This document shows positions 24,518-35,056 of a stretch of DNA of 64,000 nt, piece by piece; the stretch's first letter is position 1; the number at the start of each line of letters is the position of its first letter. The stretch is from Bacillota bacterium (GTDB lineage: Bacteria; Bacillota; Sulfobacillia; Sulfobacillales; Sulfobacillaceae): the NCBI GenBank assembly GCA_021820965.1, contig JAKACZ010000017.1, forward strand, positions 1 through 64,000, read 5' to 3'. The notes below the pieces were generated by a model, which saw only the letters and a program-made list of their open reading frames with translations, did not search any database and was not told the origin of the DNA. The translations under genes and the position numbers were made by a program.

Positions 24518-24826
24518 GTGCACGTTAGGAAAGGCGATTTGGTCAAGGTGTTGGCTGGACGCGACAAGGGCAAAGAAGGGCATATCATCCGGGCCATTCC
24601 CAAGGAAAATCGGGTGGTGGTGGAAAAGGTCAATCTGGTGAAGCGGCATCAACGGGCGACGCCCGACAGCGAGGGTGGCGTCATTACCCTGGAGGCTCCC
24701 ATTCATGTCTCTAACGTGATGAAAGTGTGTACGTCCTGTAAAAAGCCGACGCGCATTGCCCACAAGTTTCTCGCAAATGGCAAGAAGGTTCGGGCCTGCA
24801 AGCATTGCGGTGCGACGCTTGATTAG
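24518..24826 (+). CDS. rplX: 50S ribosomal protein L24
   Basis: A 102-residue KOW-domain assembly initiator ([20 protein letters not shown], then [14 protein letters not shown]). A longer frame begins at 24485, but GTG 24518 gives the family N-terminus and follows GGAAGGGGG at 7 bp. The C-terminus has a [28 protein letters not shown] zinc-ribbon-like pair of CxxC motifs (shown in parts: CTSC and CKHC). Confidence 0.95.
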   Translation: MHVRKGDLVKVLAGRDKGKEGHIIRAIPKENRVVVEKVNLVKRHQRATPDSEGGVITLEAPIHVSNVMKVCTSCKKPTRIAHKFLANGKKVRACKHCGATLD

Positions 24827-24849
24827 GGGAGGAAAGGAACACAGACACG

Positions 24850-25404
24850 ATGGCAATTGAGTCGGCGTTGAAAGAGCGCTATCAGTCCGAGATCATTCCG
24901 GCGTTAACGGAGCGGTTTCACTATAAGAACCCCATGGAAGTCCCTAAGATGGCTAAAATCGTGGTCAACATGGGCGTGGGCGACGCAGTCGGCAACACCA
25001 AGGCCTTGGATGGTGCCATGGAGGATTTGGCTGTCATTACCGGCCAAAAGCCGATGGTGACGCGGGCCAAGAAGTCCATTGCCAGCTTTAAGATCCGCGA
25101 AGGCATGCCGATTGGCGCCAAGGTGACACTCAGAGGTCAACGCATGTATGACTTCTTAGAGAAGCTGTTCTATATCGCATTGCCGCGTGTGCGCGACTTC
25201 CGTGGATTGTCGAGCCGGGGATTTGACGGCCGTGGGAGTTACACGCTGGGTATTAAAGAACAGTTGATTTTCCCCGAGATTAATTACGACAAGGTTGAAA
25301 AAATTCGGGGCATGGACGTGACGCTGGTGACGACGGCCACGACCGATGAAGAGGCGCAGGTGCTGCTCACCATGCTCGGCATGCCGCTGGCGCACCATCG
25401 TTAA
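24850..25404 (+). CDS. rplE: 50S ribosomal protein L5
   Basis: A 184-residue 5S rRNA-binding protein. [42 protein letters not shown] and [19 protein letters not shown] are canonical. The ATG follows GGGGAGGAAAGGAAC. Confidence 0.98.
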   Translation: MAIESALKERYQSEIIPALTERFHYKNPMEVPKMAKIVVNMGVGDAVGNTKALDGAMEDLAVITGQKPMVTRAKKSIASFKIREGMPIGAKVTLRGQRMYDFLEKLFYIALPRVRDFRGLSSRGFDGRGSYTLGIKEQLIFPEINYDKVEKIRGMDVTLVTTATTDEEAQVLLTMLGMPLAHHR

Positions 25405-25424
25405 CAAGCTGAAGGAGGTCGAGT

Positions 25425-25610
25425 ATGGCAAAAAAGTCACTGATTGCCAAGGCCAAGCGGAAGCCTAAGTATGGTGTCCGCAAGTATCATCGCTGCCAGT
25501 TGTGTGGCCGGCCCCATGGCTATTTGAGGGACTTCGGCCTATGCCGTCTCTGCTTTAGAGAGTTGGCACATCAAGGGGCCATTCCCGGAGTGAGAAAGGC
25601 TAGCTGGTAA
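25425..25610 (+). CDS. rpsN: 30S ribosomal protein S14, zinc type
   Basis: The 61-residue short, zinc-binding form of S14, with CQLC and CRLC as the four ligands. The zinc-free long form would be about 100 residues. The ATG follows AAGGAGGTCGAGT. Confidence 0.97.
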   Translation: MAKKSLIAKAKRKPKYGVRKYHRCQLCGRPHGYLRDFGLCRLCFRELAHQGAIPGVRKASW

Positions 25611-25628
25611 GGAGAAAGGGGGATCGTC

Positions 25629-26021
25629 GTGACTGATCCAATTGCCGACATGTTAACCCGCATTCGTAACGCGAACATTGTGTATCGTGACGTAGTAGAC
25701 GTTCCTGCCTCGCGCATGAAGCGTGCATTGGCGCAAATCCTCAAAGAGGAGGGTTACATTCGGGACGTTGAGCTCGTAGAGGACGGCAAACAGGGCATGC
25801 TTCGGCTGCATTTGAAGTACGGCAAAAACCGCGAACGCGTGATTAGCGGACTGAAGCGCATCAGCCGGCCGGGTCTGCGCGTGTATGCGGGACATGATCA
25901 GCTGCCGCGGGTGCTGGGAGGCTTGGGTATTGCCGTGCTGTCCACCTCTCGGGGAATTATGACGGAAAAGCGTGCGCGCGAAGAGCATATCGGCGGCGAA
26001 GTACTGTGCTACGTATGGTAG
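25629..26021 (+). CDS. rpsH: 30S ribosomal protein S8
   Basis: A 130-residue protein that binds the central 16S domain. [41 protein letters not shown] and GGEVLCYVW are family signatures. The start is GTG. Confidence 0.97.
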   Translation: MTDPIADMLTRIRNANIVYRDVVDVPASRMKRALAQILKEEGYIRDVELVEDGKQGMLRLHLKYGKNRERVISGLKRISRPGLRVYAGHDQLPRVLGGLGIAVLSTSRGIMTEKRAREEHIGGEVLCYVW

Positions 26022-26048
26022 AATGCCCGCTTAGGGGAGGAAGAGGCA

Positions 26049-26588
26049 ATGTCACGGATAGGTAAAGTGCCGATTACCATTCCGGCTGGCGTTGAAGTCA
26101 CGCTTGACGGCCAGACCGTGAAGGTAAAGGGAAGCCGGGGGACGCTTCAGCGAACCCTGCGGCCGGAAGTGAAGATTACGCTGGAAGGCAGCGAAGTGCG
26201 GGTAGCACCGATTGACGACAGCGGGCAGGCCCGCGCCCAGTGGGGCCTATCCCGGACCCTCATCGCCAATATGGTGGAGGGGGTATCCAAGGGCTTTGAG
26301 AAGCATCTCGAATTGGCTGGCGTGGGATACCGTGCCTCCAAACAGGGGCAGCGGCTGGTGTTGGCAGTGGGCTATTCTCACCCTGTGCACATCGATCCCC
26401 CGTCCGGCATTGAATTTGACGTGCCAAACCCCACCAACGTACTGGTGAAGGGATATGATCGCGAAATGGTGGGCGAGATTGCCGCCAAGGTGCGCGGCGT
26501 CAGGCCGCCAGAACCGTATAAGGGCAAAGGAATTCACTACAAAGGCGAACGTATTCGGCGCAAGGTCGGGAAGACCGGAAAGAAGTGA
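26049..26588 (+). CDS. rplF: 50S ribosomal protein L6
   Basis: A 179-residue sarcin-ricin-loop neighbour with two alpha/beta repeats. [16 protein letters not shown] and the C-terminal [22 protein letters not shown] stretch are standard. The ATG follows GGGGAGGAAGAGGCA. Confidence 0.98.
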   Translation: MSRIGKVPITIPAGVEVTLDGQTVKVKGSRGTLQRTLRPEVKITLEGSEVRVAPIDDSGQARAQWGLSRTLIANMVEGVSKGFEKHLELAGVGYRASKQGQRLVLAVGYSHPVHIDPPSGIEFDVPNPTNVLVKGYDREMVGEIAAKVRGVRPPEPYKGKGIHYKGERIRRKVGKTGKK

Positions 26589-26598
26589 GGGATTAGGC

Positions 26599-26964
26599 GT
26601 GTACAAGCGATTTGACAGGAACGCGGCGCGTAAAAAGCGTCACTATCGAATTCGGGCCAAGGTGCAAGGGACGCCTGAGCGACCGCGCCTTAATGTCTTT
26701 CGATCCAACTTGAATATGTATGCCCAGATTATTGACGACACGCGCGCGTACACCATTGCCGCGGCGTCGACTTTAGAGGCGGCGGTCAAGGCGCTGCCGG
26801 GCCGTCTGACGGTAGCCAAAGCCGAGGTTGTCGGGCGTTTGGTGGCGGAGCGGGCGCTGGAACAAGGCGTCAACAAGGTTGTTTTTGACCGCGGCGGCTA
26901 TCACTATCACGGGCGCGTCAAGGCATTGGCCGACGCAGCGCGTGAAGCCGGGTTGGAATTTTAG
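26599..26964 (+). CDS. rplR: 50S ribosomal protein L18
   Basis: A 121-residue 5S rRNA protein. I use GTG 26599 ([20 protein letters not shown]) with GAGGG upstream; an open extension overlapping rplF is not supported. [20 protein letters not shown] and [26 protein letters not shown] are canonical. Confidence 0.96.
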   Translation: MYKRFDRNAARKKRHYRIRAKVQGTPERPRLNVFRSNLNMYAQIIDDTRAYTIAAASTLEAAVKALPGRLTVAKAEVVGRLVAERALEQGVNKVVFDRGGYHYHGRVKALADAAREAGLEF

Positions 26965-26979
26965 TCAAGGGGGGCACTT

Positions 26980-27513
26980 ATGGCACGCGCGCAAACGCAA
27001 TCAAGCGGCGATAGACGCGAGGGCGAGTATAAAGAAAAAGTTGTGGCCATCAACCGTGTGGCCAAGGTTGTTAAAGGTGGGCGGCGCTTCAGCTTTAGCG
27101 CCTTGGTGGTTGTTGGCGACGAGGATGGCAAGGTCGGAGTCGGTTTGGGCAAGGCTGCCGAAATTCCAGAGGCCATTAGAAAAGGCATCGAGGATGCCAA
27201 GAAGCACATGATTACCGTACCCCGACTCGGCACCACCATTCCGCATCAGGTTATCGGCACATTTGGCGCAGGCCGAGTTTTATTGAAGCCCGCCGCCGAA
27301 GGTACCGGCGTGATTGCCGGTGGACCGGTGCGCGCCGTACTAGAAGCGGCCGGCGTCCGCGACGTGCTGACCAAATCCCTGGGAACGGCCAATCCCAATA
27401 ACGTGGTGGCCGCGACTATGGACGGACTCGGGCAGTTGAAAAGCGCGCACCACGTGGCGCAACTGCGCGGATTGACGCTCAGGCAGGTTTTGGGAGGGGC
27501 GCACCATGGCTAA
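26980..27513 (+). CDS. rpsE: 30S ribosomal protein S5
   Basis: A 177-residue fidelity protein. [34 protein letters not shown] and the [12 protein letters not shown]-like block (here [19 protein letters not shown]) are present. It overlaps the start of rpmD by 8 bp. Confidence 0.97.
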   Translation: MARAQTQSSGDRREGEYKEKVVAINRVAKVVKGGRRFSFSALVVVGDEDGKVGVGLGKAAEIPEAIRKGIEDAKKHMITVPRLGTTIPHQVIGTFGAGRVLLKPAAEGTGVIAGGPVRAVLEAAGVRDVLTKSLGTANPNNVVAATMDGLGQLKSAHHVAQLRGLTLRQVLGGAHHG

Positions 27514-27700
27514 GATCCGCATCACGCTGGTCAAGAGTCCCATTGGTTACGCCAGAGATCAAAAAGACACCGTCAAGTCCTTGGGACTGGGCAAGATGTG
27601 GCGCACGGTTGAGCACGAGGACAATCCCTCAATCCGCGGCATGGTGCACAAAGTCCGTCACCTGGTGCACGTGGAAGAGGTCGAGGAAGGAAGCGATTAA
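27506..27700 (+). CDS. rpmD: 50S ribosomal protein L30
   Basis: A 64-residue protein ([26 protein letters not shown], then [14 protein letters not shown]). The start overlaps the end of rpsE, and rplO begins on the next base after its stop. Confidence 0.96.
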   Translation: MAKIRITLVKSPIGYARDQKDTVKSLGLGKMWRTVEHEDNPSIRGMVHKVRHLVHVEEVEEGSD

Positions 27701-28138
27701 ATGCGACTCCATGATTTGCGGCCGGCCAAGGGATCACATCAGCGAAAGACCCGCCGCGGAAGGGGACTCGGGTCGGGTCTGGGGAAGACCGCGGGCCGCG
27801 GGCACAAGGGGCAAAAGGCTCGCTCCGGAGGACGGATTCGTCCGGGCTTCGAAGGCGGCCAGATGCCGCTGCAGCGGCGGTTGCCCAAGCGCGGGTTTAA
27901 AAATCCGTTTCGGGTTGAATATGAAGTGGTCAACCTGGGGGATTTGAACCGGTTTGAGCCTGACACCGTGGTCACGGTGGATTTGCTGAAACGGCACCGG
28001 TTGGTGCGGCGCAATTTGCCTGTCAAGATTCTGGGCGACGGGGCCATTGACCGGGCCTTAGTGGTTCAGGCCAATGCCTTTTCCCAGTCGGCCAAGGAGA
28101 AAATCGAGGCGGCTTACGGACGGGCCGAGGTGGTTTAG
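27701..28138 (+). CDS. rplO: 50S ribosomal protein L15
   Basis: A 145-residue protein with the glycine/arginine-rich N-terminal extension ([22 protein letters not shown]) that threads into 23S rRNA, and [15 protein letters not shown]. It directly abuts rpmD and secY. Confidence 0.97.
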   Translation: MRLHDLRPAKGSHQRKTRRGRGLGSGLGKTAGRGHKGQKARSGGRIRPGFEGGQMPLQRRLPKRGFKNPFRVEYEVVNLGDLNRFEPDTVVTVDLLKRHRLVRRNLPVKILGDGAIDRALVVQANAFSQSAKEKIEAAYGRAEVV

Positions 28139-29437
28139 GTGGCTCAAAACGCGATGATGGGAGCCCTGAGAGGCTCACAACTGACCCGGCGGCTCCTGTT
28201 TACGCTAGGCATGCTGGTGGTCTATCGCCTCGGTGTGCACATCCCCATCCCGGGCGTAAATGCCACTGCGATACAAAGCCTCTTTCACAGCAACGCCAGC
28301 ATTTTCGCTTTGCTGAACTTATTCAGCGGCGGTGCCACCGCCACGTTGTCGGTATTCGCCCTCAGCATCATTCCGTACATCAACGCCAGCATTATCATGC
28401 AGTTGATGACGGTCGTCATTCCTCAGGTTGAGGAGTGGAGCAAGGAGGGCGAAGACGGGCAAAAGAAGATAACCCAATGGACGCGGTGGCTTTCGTTGGG
28501 TTTGGGCTTTTTGCAGGCGGTGGGCATCTCGTTTTACCTATACCGGCTCCATCCCGTCAATGCGCATGGTGTGCCTATGGTCGTGTACACGCACCATACG
28601 GTGTGGATGCTCTTCTTTACGGCATTTATGCTCTTGGCCGGTTCGACGTTCCTAATGTGGATCGGCGAGCGGCTGAGTGAAAATGGCGTAGGCAACGGCA
28701 TCTCGCTTTTGGTGATGTTTGGCATCGTGTCACGTCTTCCTTTCGGTCTGCAAACGCTGGCCAAGTATGTCACCTCCGGTGTTTTGACCGTGCCCAAGCT
28801 GGTGATTTTCCTCATTGTGGCGCTCCTTATCATTGCGGCGGTGGTTTACGTCAACGAAGGGCAGCGCAAAGTTCCGGTGCAGTACCCTAAGCGGGTCGTA
28901 GGCCGCCGCATTTACCAAGGACAGAACACACACCTGCCGATTCGCGTTAATCAGGCGGGCGTGATTCCCGTCATCTTCGCCATTTCGCTTTTGATTTTGC
29001 CTTATACCATTGCCCAGTTTTTCCACGGCAACTGGGTCACGTTCCTGCAACAGTACTTTGGCTTTACCTCGCCGGCGTACATTGTCATTGAGTTTCTGCT
29101 GGTGGTCGTGTTCACCTTCTTCTACACCCAGGTGGTGTTTAAGGTGGATGACGTGGCCGACAACCTGAAGAAAGGCGGCGGCCACATTCCCGGCATACGA
29201 CCGGGTAAGCCGACGGCCGACTACCTGGCGCGGGTAAGCAACCGGCTAACAACTGTGGGTGCGATATTCCTGGGACTCGTCTCGATTCTGCCTAGCATTA
29301 TTAGCATTGCTATGAGTATCCCAAACCTGTACTTTGGAGGTACCTCGCTTCTCATTATTGTCGGTGTATCATTAGACACCTTGAAGCAGATGCAGGCGCA
29401 AATGATTATGAGGCAGTACCAAGGCTTCATGAAGTAA
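28139..29437 (+). CDS. secY: Preprotein translocase channel subunit SecY
   Basis: A 432-residue protein with ten predicted membrane segments forming the Sec channel. RRLLFTLGMLVVYRLGVHIPIPG, the plug region GGATATLSVFALSIIPYINASIIMQL and the cytoplasmic loop GGGHIPGIRPGKPTADYL are hallmarks. The GTG start lies directly after the rplO stop. It is cotranscribed with the spc ribosomal genes. Confidence 0.98.
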   Translation: MAQNAMMGALRGSQLTRRLLFTLGMLVVYRLGVHIPIPGVNATAIQSLFHSNASIFALLNLFSGGATATLSVFALSIIPYINASIIMQLMTVVIPQVEEWSKEGEDGQKKITQWTRWLSLGLGFLQAVGISFYLYRLHPVNAHGVPMVVYTHHTVWMLFFTAFMLLAGSTFLMWIGERLSENGVGNGISLLVMFGIVSRLPFGLQTLAKYVTSGVLTVPKLVIFLIVALLIIAAVVYVNEGQRKVPVQYPKRVVGRRIYQGQNTHLPIRVNQAGVIPVIFAISLLILPYTIAQFFHGNWVTFLQQYFGFTSPAYIVIEFLLVVVFTFFYTQVVFKVDDVADNLKKGGGHIPGIRPGKPTADYLARVSNRLTTVGAIFLGLVSILPSIISIAMSIPNLYFGGTSLLIIVGVSLDTLKQMQAQMIMRQYQGFMK

Positions 29438-29450
29438 GGGAGGGCGACGC

Positions 29451-30104
29451 GTGGAGTTAGTGCTGCTGGGCCCTCCGGGTTCAGGTAAAGGAACCCAGGC
29501 CAAGCTTTTGGCGGAACGGTTTTTGATCCCGCACATTTCCACCGGGGAGATCTTTCGCAAGAACTTGGGCGAAGGCACCGAACTGGGTCTCATGGCGCGG
29601 CGTTACATGGACCAGGGGGTGCTGGTGCCCGACGACGTTACCGAGGCTATGGTGCGGCAACGGCTAACGGAATCAGATGCCCAAAACGGTTTCATTCTGG
29701 ACGGTTTCCCCCGCAATCTGGCGCAAGGTGAGCACTTTGAAAGCATGCTGACGGAGTTGGGCCGGTCGCTCACGGCGGTCATCTACTTGGTGGTCGGTCG
29801 AAAGACCCTGATTGATCGGCTGACCGGGCGGAGGGTTTGTCCACAGTGCGGGGCGGTCTATCACCTCATTTTAGACCCGCCAAAGCGTCCGGGGGTGTGC
29901 GATGTCTGCGGCTCTGCCTTAGAGCAGCGGCGCGATGACACGGAGGAGACGGTGATAAAACGGCTGGAAGTGTACGACCAGGAAACCGCGCCGCTGGTGG
30001 CGTTTTACCGTCGCCGAGGACTGGTCCAAGAGTTTGACGGCGAAGCTCCGGTCGAGGTGGTGACGCGCGATATCGTGCAAGGCCTGGAGGGTGCCCGTGA
30101 TTGA
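29451..30104 (+). CDS. adk: Adenylate kinase, zinc-binding LID
   Basis: A 217-residue enzyme interconverting AMP + ATP with 2 ADP. The P-loop is GPPGSGKGTQ (residues 7-16), AMP-site residues lie in HISTGEIFR, and GFPRNLAQ is canonical. The long LID carries CPQC and CDVC, so this is the zinc-stabilised type common in Gram-positives. The GTG start follows GGGAGGGCGACGC. It overlaps map. Confidence 0.98.
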   Translation: MELVLLGPPGSGKGTQAKLLAERFLIPHISTGEIFRKNLGEGTELGLMARRYMDQGVLVPDDVTEAMVRQRLTESDAQNGFILDGFPRNLAQGEHFESMLTELGRSLTAVIYLVVGRKTLIDRLTGRRVCPQCGAVYHLILDPPKRPGVCDVCGSALEQRRDDTEETVIKRLEVYDQETAPLVAFYRRRGLVQEFDGEAPVEVVTRDIVQGLEGARD

Positions 30105-30849
30105 GCTTAAGAGCACCCGCGACCGGGAAAAGATGCGTCGCGCCGGACGGGTCGTGGCCGAGGTGCTGGAAATTTTGCGCCGATCGGTGCGCGCCGGCAT
30201 CCCCACCCGGGAGCTGGACCAAATTGCCGACCAGGAAATACGAGAGCGCGGCGGCATCCCCGTTTTCAAAGGGTATCACGGCTACCCCGCCAGCGTGTGC
30301 GTCTCCATCAATGATCAAGTGGTTCACGGGATTCCCGGAAACCGCGTCATTCAACCGGGTGATTTGGTTAGCATTGATTTAGGAGCTATCGTAGACGGAT
30401 TTGTCGGGGACGCGGCCTTCAGCATGTTTGTCGATCACCCGCCCAATAAGCGCGCCGAAGAGCTCTTACGCGTGACCGAGGCGTCGTTGTACAAGGGGAT
30501 TGAGAAGGCTCAAGCGGGGGCGCGGCTCGGGGACATCGGGGCGGCGGTGCAGGAGTTTGTCGAGTCTCACGGATTCAGCGTGGTGCGTGATTTTGTCGGC
30601 CACGGTGTGGGCCGTCAAATGCACGAGGAACCGCAAGTGCCCAACTACGGCACCGCCGGCCGGGGACTCCTGTTGAAGCCGGGACTTGCGATCGCGATTG
30701 AACCCATGGTCAACCTTGGCCAACAATACGTCCAGGTGGGCGCCGACGGGTGGACAGTCACCACTCGGGACCACAGTTTATCTGCCCATTTTGAACATAC
30801 CATCTTCATCGACGAAGACGGCCCCGAGATTCTCACGGCAATTTCATGA
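30097..30849 (+). CDS. map: Methionine aminopeptidase, type I
   Basis: A 250-residue enzyme that removes the initiator methionine. GTG 30097 gives IELKSTRDREKMRRAGR, the usual N-terminus, 6 bp after GGAGG. Metal-ligand blocks are SIDLGAIVDGFVGDAAF, GHGVGRQMHEEP and AIEPMVNLG. It overlaps adk by 8 bp. Confidence 0.97.
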   Translation: MIELKSTRDREKMRRAGRVVAEVLEILRRSVRAGIPTRELDQIADQEIRERGGIPVFKGYHGYPASVCVSINDQVVHGIPGNRVIQPGDLVSIDLGAIVDGFVGDAAFSMFVDHPPNKRAEELLRVTEASLYKGIEKAQAGARLGDIGAAVQEFVESHGFSVVRDFVGHGVGRQMHEEPQVPNYGTAGRGLLLKPGLAIAIEPMVNLGQQYVQVGADGWTVTTRDHSLSAHFEHTIFIDEDGPEILTAIS

Positions 30850-30858
30850 GAAATCGGG

Positions 30859-30864
30859 TATAAT
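30859..30864 (+). promoter_or_regulatory. Candidate -10 element before infA
   Basis: A perfect TATAAT lies in the 113-bp gap between map and infA. No good -35 box is seen 16-18 bp upstream, so an internal infA promoter is possible but weakly supported. Confidence 0.35.
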
Positions 30865-30962
30865 GGATCGGATACTGTTGGGGATACCATCGGGCCGATT
30901 TGGGCAAAATTGTCAGTGCAGGAAGGCGAGGCATAATCGGTTTCGTGAAAGGGGGGAAAAGT

Positions 30963-31181
30963 TTGGCCAAGGAAGACGCGATCGAAGTCGAGGGCACTGT
31001 GGTTGAGCCGTTGCCCAATGCCATGTTCCGTGTGGAATTATCCAATGGTCATAAGGTTTTGGCTCACGTCTCGGGGAAGATCCGCATGCACTTTATTAAG
31101 ATCTTGCCCGGCGACAAGGTCACTGTTCAATTGTCGCCCTACGACTTGACGCGCGGTCGCATTACCTACCGCTTCAAGTAG
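30963..31181 (+). CDS. infA: Translation initiation factor IF-1
   Basis: A 72-residue OB-fold factor ([40 protein letters not shown] in overlapping family blocks). I choose TTG 30963, which follows AAAGGGGGGAAAA and gives exactly the usual length. An open frame continues upstream ([14 protein letters not shown]) and could be the relic of the small KOW protein often found here. Confidence 0.95.
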   Translation: MAKEDAIEVEGTVVEPLPNAMFRVELSNGHKVLAHVSGKIRMHFIKILPGDKVTVQLSPYDLTRGRITYRFK

Positions 31182-31218
31182 GCGGAAGACAGCATGAGTT
31201 GTTGAGGAGGCTGACCCA

Positions 31219-31332
31219 ATGAAGGTTCGAGCATCGGTAAAGCCGATTTGCGAAAAGTGCAAGGTCATCAAGCGCCATGGACGTGTCATGGTGATCTGTG
31301 AAAATCCGAAGCACAAGCAGACGCAGGGATAA
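31219..31332 (+). CDS. rpmJ: 50S ribosomal protein L36
   Basis: A 37-residue protein, [19 protein letters not shown] then [13 protein letters not shown]. Cysteines 11, 14 and 27 and the histidine in PKHKQ make the zinc-binding form. It is preceded by GAGGAGG and lies between infA and rpsM, the normal place. Confidence 0.97.
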   Translation: MKVRASVKPICEKCKVIKRHGRVMVICENPKHKQTQG

Positions 31333-31363
31333 CGCTTGAGTCGGCTGAGAAGGAGGATCTGGA

Positions 31364-31735
31364 GTGGCTCGTATTTCAGGAATTGACCTGCCCCGGGACA
31401 AGCGTGTCGAAGCTGCGCTGCCCTATATCTACGGCATTGGCGGGTCGGCGGCGCGGCAGATTTTGGCGCAGAGCCAAGTGGATCCCGACACCCGCGTGCG
31501 TGACTTGACTGAAGAAGAGGTGAGCCGCATTCGCGAAGTGATTGACCGCGACTGGCGGGTCGAGGGTGACTTGCACCGTGAGGTGCAGATGAATATCAAG
31601 CGGCTCAGCGACATTGGATCGTATCGAGGCATGAGGCATCGCCGCGGGCTCCCCGTGCGGGGCCAGCGCACCAAGACTAATGCGCGCACCCGCAAGGGTC
31701 CTCGCCGCACGGTTGGTGCCAAAAAGAAGCGATAA
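31364..31735 (+). CDS. rpsM: 30S ribosomal protein S13
   Basis: A 123-residue head protein bridging to L5 and t[28 protein letters not shown] and the basic tail [20 protein letters not shown] are standard. The GTG start follows AGGAGGATCTGGA. Confidence 0.97.
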   Translation: MARISGIDLPRDKRVEAALPYIYGIGGSAARQILAQSQVDPDTRVRDLTEEEVSRIREVIDRDWRVEGDLHREVQMNIKRLSDIGSYRGMRHRRGLPVRGQRTKTNARTRKGPRRTVGAKKKR

Positions 31736-31759
31736 TCATAAGGAGGGATTTCCCACTAT

Positions 31760-32152
31760 ATGCCAGCGCGTCGTACTACACGGACCAAGCGCCGCGATCG
31801 GCGCCATGTCGATCGGGGAGTGGCCCATATTCGTTCCACCTTTAACAACACTATCGTGACGATTACCGATCCGCAGGGCAACACCTTATCATGGGCGTCG
31901 GCCGGCGGGTCAGGGTTTAAAGGCTCTCGTAAGAGTACCCCATTTGCGGCCCAGTTAGCCGCGGAAACAGCGGCAAAAGGTGCCATGGAGTACGGAGTGA
32001 AAGAAGTCGAAGTGTTGGTCAAAGGACCGGGTTCCGGCCGTGAAGCCGCGATTCGGTCACTGCAATCGGCAGGACTCGAGGTTAGCATGATTAAAGATGT
32101 GACCCCGATTCCGCACAACGGATGTCGGCCGCCTAAGCGGCGCCGCGTCTAA
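31760..32152 (+). CDS. rpsK: 30S ribosomal protein S11
   Basis: A 130-residue platform protein. [35 protein letters not shown] and [17 protein letters not shown] are canonical. Confidence 0.98.
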   Translation: MPARRTTRTKRRDRRHVDRGVAHIRSTFNNTIVTITDPQGNTLSWASAGGSGFKGSRKSTPFAAQLAAETAAKGAMEYGVKEVEVLVKGPGSGREAAIRSLQSAGLEVSMIKDVTPIPHNGCRPPKRRRV

Positions 32153-32182
32153 TTTAACAGAAAGGAAGGAGGCGCAACACCA

Positions 32183-32809
32183 ATGGCACGTTATACCGGA
32201 CCCGTCTGCAAGCTGTGTCGGCGGGAGGGAACCAAGTTGTACCTAAAGGGTGAAAAGTGCTTTACCGATAAGTGTCCACTGACTCGGCGGCCTGTTCCGC
32301 CTGGGCAGCACGGCCAAGGGCGCCGTAAACTTTCTGAGTACGGGGTACAGTTGCGTGAAAAGCAAAAGGCACGCCGGACCTACGGGGTCATGGAGGGCCA
32401 ATTTGCCCGGTACTTCGAGAAAGCTGCGAGGAAGAAGCAGGGCGTCACCGGCGAGGTACTGCTCCAGACGCTGGAGCGCCGCCTCGACAACGTGGTCTAT
32501 CGCATGGGCCTAGCCGCGTCGCGAGCAGAGGCTCGCCAACTGGTGCGGCACAACCACTTTCAGGTCAACGGCCGGCGGGTGAACATCCCATCGTTTTCCG
32601 TCAAGCCGGGTGACGTCATCGAAGTACGCGAGTCCAGTCGGCAAAAGCCCCGGTTCAAGCAGATGGCTCAAGTAACATCGCGTCTGGTTCCTGCTTGGCT
32701 GGAAGTGAACTCGGAGGCCTTGCGTGGCACAGTGCTGCGACTGCCCAACCGGGATGAGATTGATGCACCGGTACAAGAGCAGCTGATTGTTGAGTGGTAC
32801 TCTCGATAA
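32183..32809 (+). CDS. rpsD: 30S ribosomal protein S4, zinc type
   Basis: A 208-residue primary 16S-binding protein. The N-terminal cysteines C9, C12, C26 and C31 (VCKLC, KCFTDKC) mark the zinc-binding form. The S4 RNA-binding domain ([32 protein letters not shown] in parts) is intact. In Firmicutes S4 often represses its own mRNA; no leader was recognised here. Confidence 0.97.
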   Translation: MARYTGPVCKLCRREGTKLYLKGEKCFTDKCPLTRRPVPPGQHGQGRRKLSEYGVQLREKQKARRTYGVMEGQFARYFEKAARKKQGVTGEVLLQTLERRLDNVVYRMGLAASRAEARQLVRHNHFQVNGRRVNIPSFSVKPGDVIEVRESSRQKPRFKQMAQVTSRLVPAWLEVNSEALRGTVLRLPNRDEIDAPVQEQLIVEWYSR

Positions 32810-32863
32810 TTGGCGAACCAGGGATTTTGAAAGGGGGAAGGCCTGCTGACGCAGGCTGGTGGA

Positions 32864-33811
32864 ATGACCGAGATCGAGAAACCGGAAATTCGGCGGGTTG
32901 ATGATGGCAGTGAGCCTAACTATGGGCAATTTATAGTGGAGCCGTTAGACCGTGGCTACGGCATCACGCTGGGCAATTCACTTAGGAGGATCCTCCTTTC
33001 TTCGCTTCCCGGGACGGCTGTGACGACCGTTCGGATCGAGGGTGTTCTGCATGAATTCTCGGTCATTCCGGGTGTCCTCGAAGATACCGCGGACATTATC
33101 CTGAACCTTAAGCGGTTGGCGTTAAAGTCGTGGGCGGATGAGCCAAAAATGATTCGCATTGACAAAGAAGGTCCGACGGAGGTGACGGCGGGCGATATTA
33201 TGGCTGACGCCGACGTGGACATCTTGGACCCGTCACAGCACATTGCCTATGTGGATGAGGGTGCCCGGCTCTCGATGGAAATGTCCATTGAGCGTGGGCG
33301 CGGGTATGTGCCTGCCGACAAGAACAAGAGGGCGGAACAAGCCATCGGCGCGATTCCGGTGGATTCGATCTTTAGTCCGGTACTCAAGGCCAACTGGCGG
33401 GTCGAAGACACGCGTGTCGGACACATCACCGACTATGACCGCCTTACCTTGGAAGTTTGGACGGATGGTTCCTTGTCGCCCGAGGAAGCGGTGTCGATGG
33501 GCAGCAAGATTTTATCTGACCATCTGCGCTTGTTTGTTAATTTGACGGACGGTGTCCCGGGCGTCGAGATTGGGGTGGAGCGCGAGGAAGACAAGCGCGA
33601 TCGCCTCTTGGAAATGCCGATCGAAGAGTTGGATTTGTCGGTTCGGTCCTTCAACTGCCTGAAGCGCGCCGGTATTAACACGGTTGGGGAACTGACTGCC
33701 AAGACCGATGAGGACATGATGAAGGTGCGCAATTTGGGCAAAAAGTCGTTGGAAGAGGTTAAAGAAAAGCTGACCAGCCTCGGCTTGTCCTTGCGTCCCT
33801 CGGAAGAGTAG
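32864..33811 (+). CDS. rpoA: RNA polymerase alpha subunit
   Basis: The 315-residue alpha subunit. The N-terminal assembly domain has [23 protein letters not shown], and the C-terminal domain ends with [20 protein letters not shown], which contacts UP elements and activators. The Shine-Dalgarno is weak. It sits between rpsD and rplQ as usual. Confidence 0.98.
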   Translation: MTEIEKPEIRRVDDGSEPNYGQFIVEPLDRGYGITLGNSLRRILLSSLPGTAVTTVRIEGVLHEFSVIPGVLEDTADIILNLKRLALKSWADEPKMIRIDKEGPTEVTAGDIMADADVDILDPSQHIAYVDEGARLSMEMSIERGRGYVPADKNKRAEQAIGAIPVDSIFSPVLKANWRVEDTRVGHITDYDRLTLEVWTDGSLSPEEAVSMGSKILSDHLRLFVNLTDGVPGVEIGVEREEDKRDRLLEMPIEELDLSVRSFNCLKRAGINTVGELTAKTDEDMMKVRNLGKKSLEEVKEKLTSLGLSLRPSEE

Positions 33812-33855
33812 CCGGTGGTGGCGACGACCATTAATTTGTCAAAGGAGACAGTACC

Positions 33856-34200
33856 ATGCCTGGACATCATCGCAAACTAGGCCGCAACGGCGGTCATCGC
33901 CGGGCCATGATGCGAAATCTCGTGACCTCTTTATTGCGGGAAGAACGTATCCAGACGACGGTGACGCGGGCCCGCGAGGTTAACCGGGTGGCTGAGCACA
34001 TGATTACGTTGGGAAAGCGCGGCGACTTGGCCGCGCGGCGCCAAGCGCTGGCCTACATTCTCGATGAGGATGTGGTGACCAAGGTGTTTACCAACTTGGC
34101 TCCGCGTTATGAGGGGCGCAATGGCGGATATACCCGGATTATGCGGACGGGGTTTCGCCAGGGGGATGCAGCCCCGATGGCAATTTTGGAATTGGTGTAG
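33856..34200 (+). CDS. rplQ: 50S ribosomal protein L17
   Basis: A 114-residue protein ([20 protein letters not shown]; RILKTxxR-like [21 protein letters not shown]). It closes the ribosomal cluster. The ATG follows AAAGGAGACAGTACC. Confidence 0.97.
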   Translation: MPGHHRKLGRNGGHRRAMMRNLVTSLLREERIQTTVTRAREVNRVAEHMITLGKRGDLAARRQALAYILDEDVVTKVFTNLAPRYEGRNGGYTRIMRTGFRQGDAAPMAILELV

Positions 34201-34221
34201 TACGCCCATGGGCGTGGACCG

Positions 34222-34255
34222 GACGGCACCTGGAATCAGCAATCCGGGTGCCGTC
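34222..34255 (+). terminator. Terminator-like hairpin after rplQ
   Basis: A perfect 9-bp stem GACGGCACC/GGTGCCGTC with a 16-nt loop is followed by a short TTTG tail. It would end much of the ribosomal transcript. It also argues that truA starts downstream of it, at GTG 34259. Confidence 0.6.
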
Positions 34256-34258
34256 TTT

Positions 34259-35056
34259 GTGCCTCCTAGCCGTTGCGCTTTATGTCTGATTGTGCGTTAT
34301 GACGGTACGGACTATTATGGATTCCAGAAACAGAGTGGGAAGCCTACAATACAAGGCGAATTGGAGCGATGCCTTCAGGGGTTTTGGGGTCGAGGGCAGG
34401 TTCTGGGGGCCAGTCGAACGGATGCCGGAGTCCATGCGGAGGGGCAAGTCGTGGTATGGCGCGGACCAGTGCGTATGCCGCTGGACCGGATTTCGGAGGT
34501 GATTAACCGGCGCCTTCCGCCCGCTATCAAGATTGTCCACGCCCGGTGGGTGCCTGCCGGGTGGGATCCGCGCCGCGCCCAGGCCAAGCAATACAGTTAT
34601 CGCGTATGGCGCGACGCGCTGCCGCCTAGCTTGCCTTGGCATCGCTTGGTGTATCCCTATTCGGCGCCGCTGTCTTGGTCGCGGTTGACTGAAGCGGCCC
34701 AGTTCTTTGTCGGTACCCATGACTTTCGGGCTTTTCGCACCGAGGGCTCCAGCGCGCGAACCACGGTGCGTACTGTCTTAGTGAGTCGATGGGCGGCGGA
34801 AGACGGCGGACGAGTGTGGCGGTACGAGGTTATCGGCACCGGCTTTTTATATCGCATGGTACGGCACATGGTGGGGAGCATGCTGGCGGCCGCGGAGCCG
34901 GGCAGATCGGTTGCACCCATTCGGCAGGGTCTGACCAACGTGAGCGCGAAGGTGACCTCGTTGGCGCCGGCCCAAGGATTGACGCTGGACTGGATTCAGT
35001 ACGGACAGGAGGAATCGACCAATGTTTCGGGAAGTTGTGTTGGGATTGGCGGGTAA
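34259..35056 (+). CDS. truA: tRNA pseudouridine synthase A
   Basis: An enzyme of about 265 residues modifying U38-U40 of the tRNA anticodon arm. The catalytic aspartate lies in GASRTDAGVHAEGQVV, and YDGTDYYGFQ is the N-terminal signature. Starts at 34208 (ATG) or 34259 (GTG) are possible and neither has a good ribosome binding site. I prefer the GTG because it matches family length and lies after the hairpin. It overlaps the next gene by 35 bp. Confidence 0.93.
   Translation: MPPSRCALCLIVRYDGTDYYGFQKQSGKPTIQGELERCLQGFWGRGQVLGASRTDAGVHAEGQVVVWRGPVRMPLDRISEVINRRLPPAIKIVHARWVPAGWDPRRAQAKQYSYRVWRDALPPSLPWHRLVYPYSAPLSWSRLTEAAQFFVGTHDFRAFRTEGSSARTTVRTVLVSRWAAEDGGRVWRYEVIGTGFLYRMVRHMVGSMLAAAEPGRSVAPIRQGLTNVSAKVTSLAPAQGLTLDWIQYGQEESTNVSGSCVGIGG

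Noticed and set aside
30900-30962. N-terminal extension of infA as a longer protein
   Set aside because: The TTG at 30963 has the strong ribosome binding site and gives the exact family length; the extension is at most a relic.
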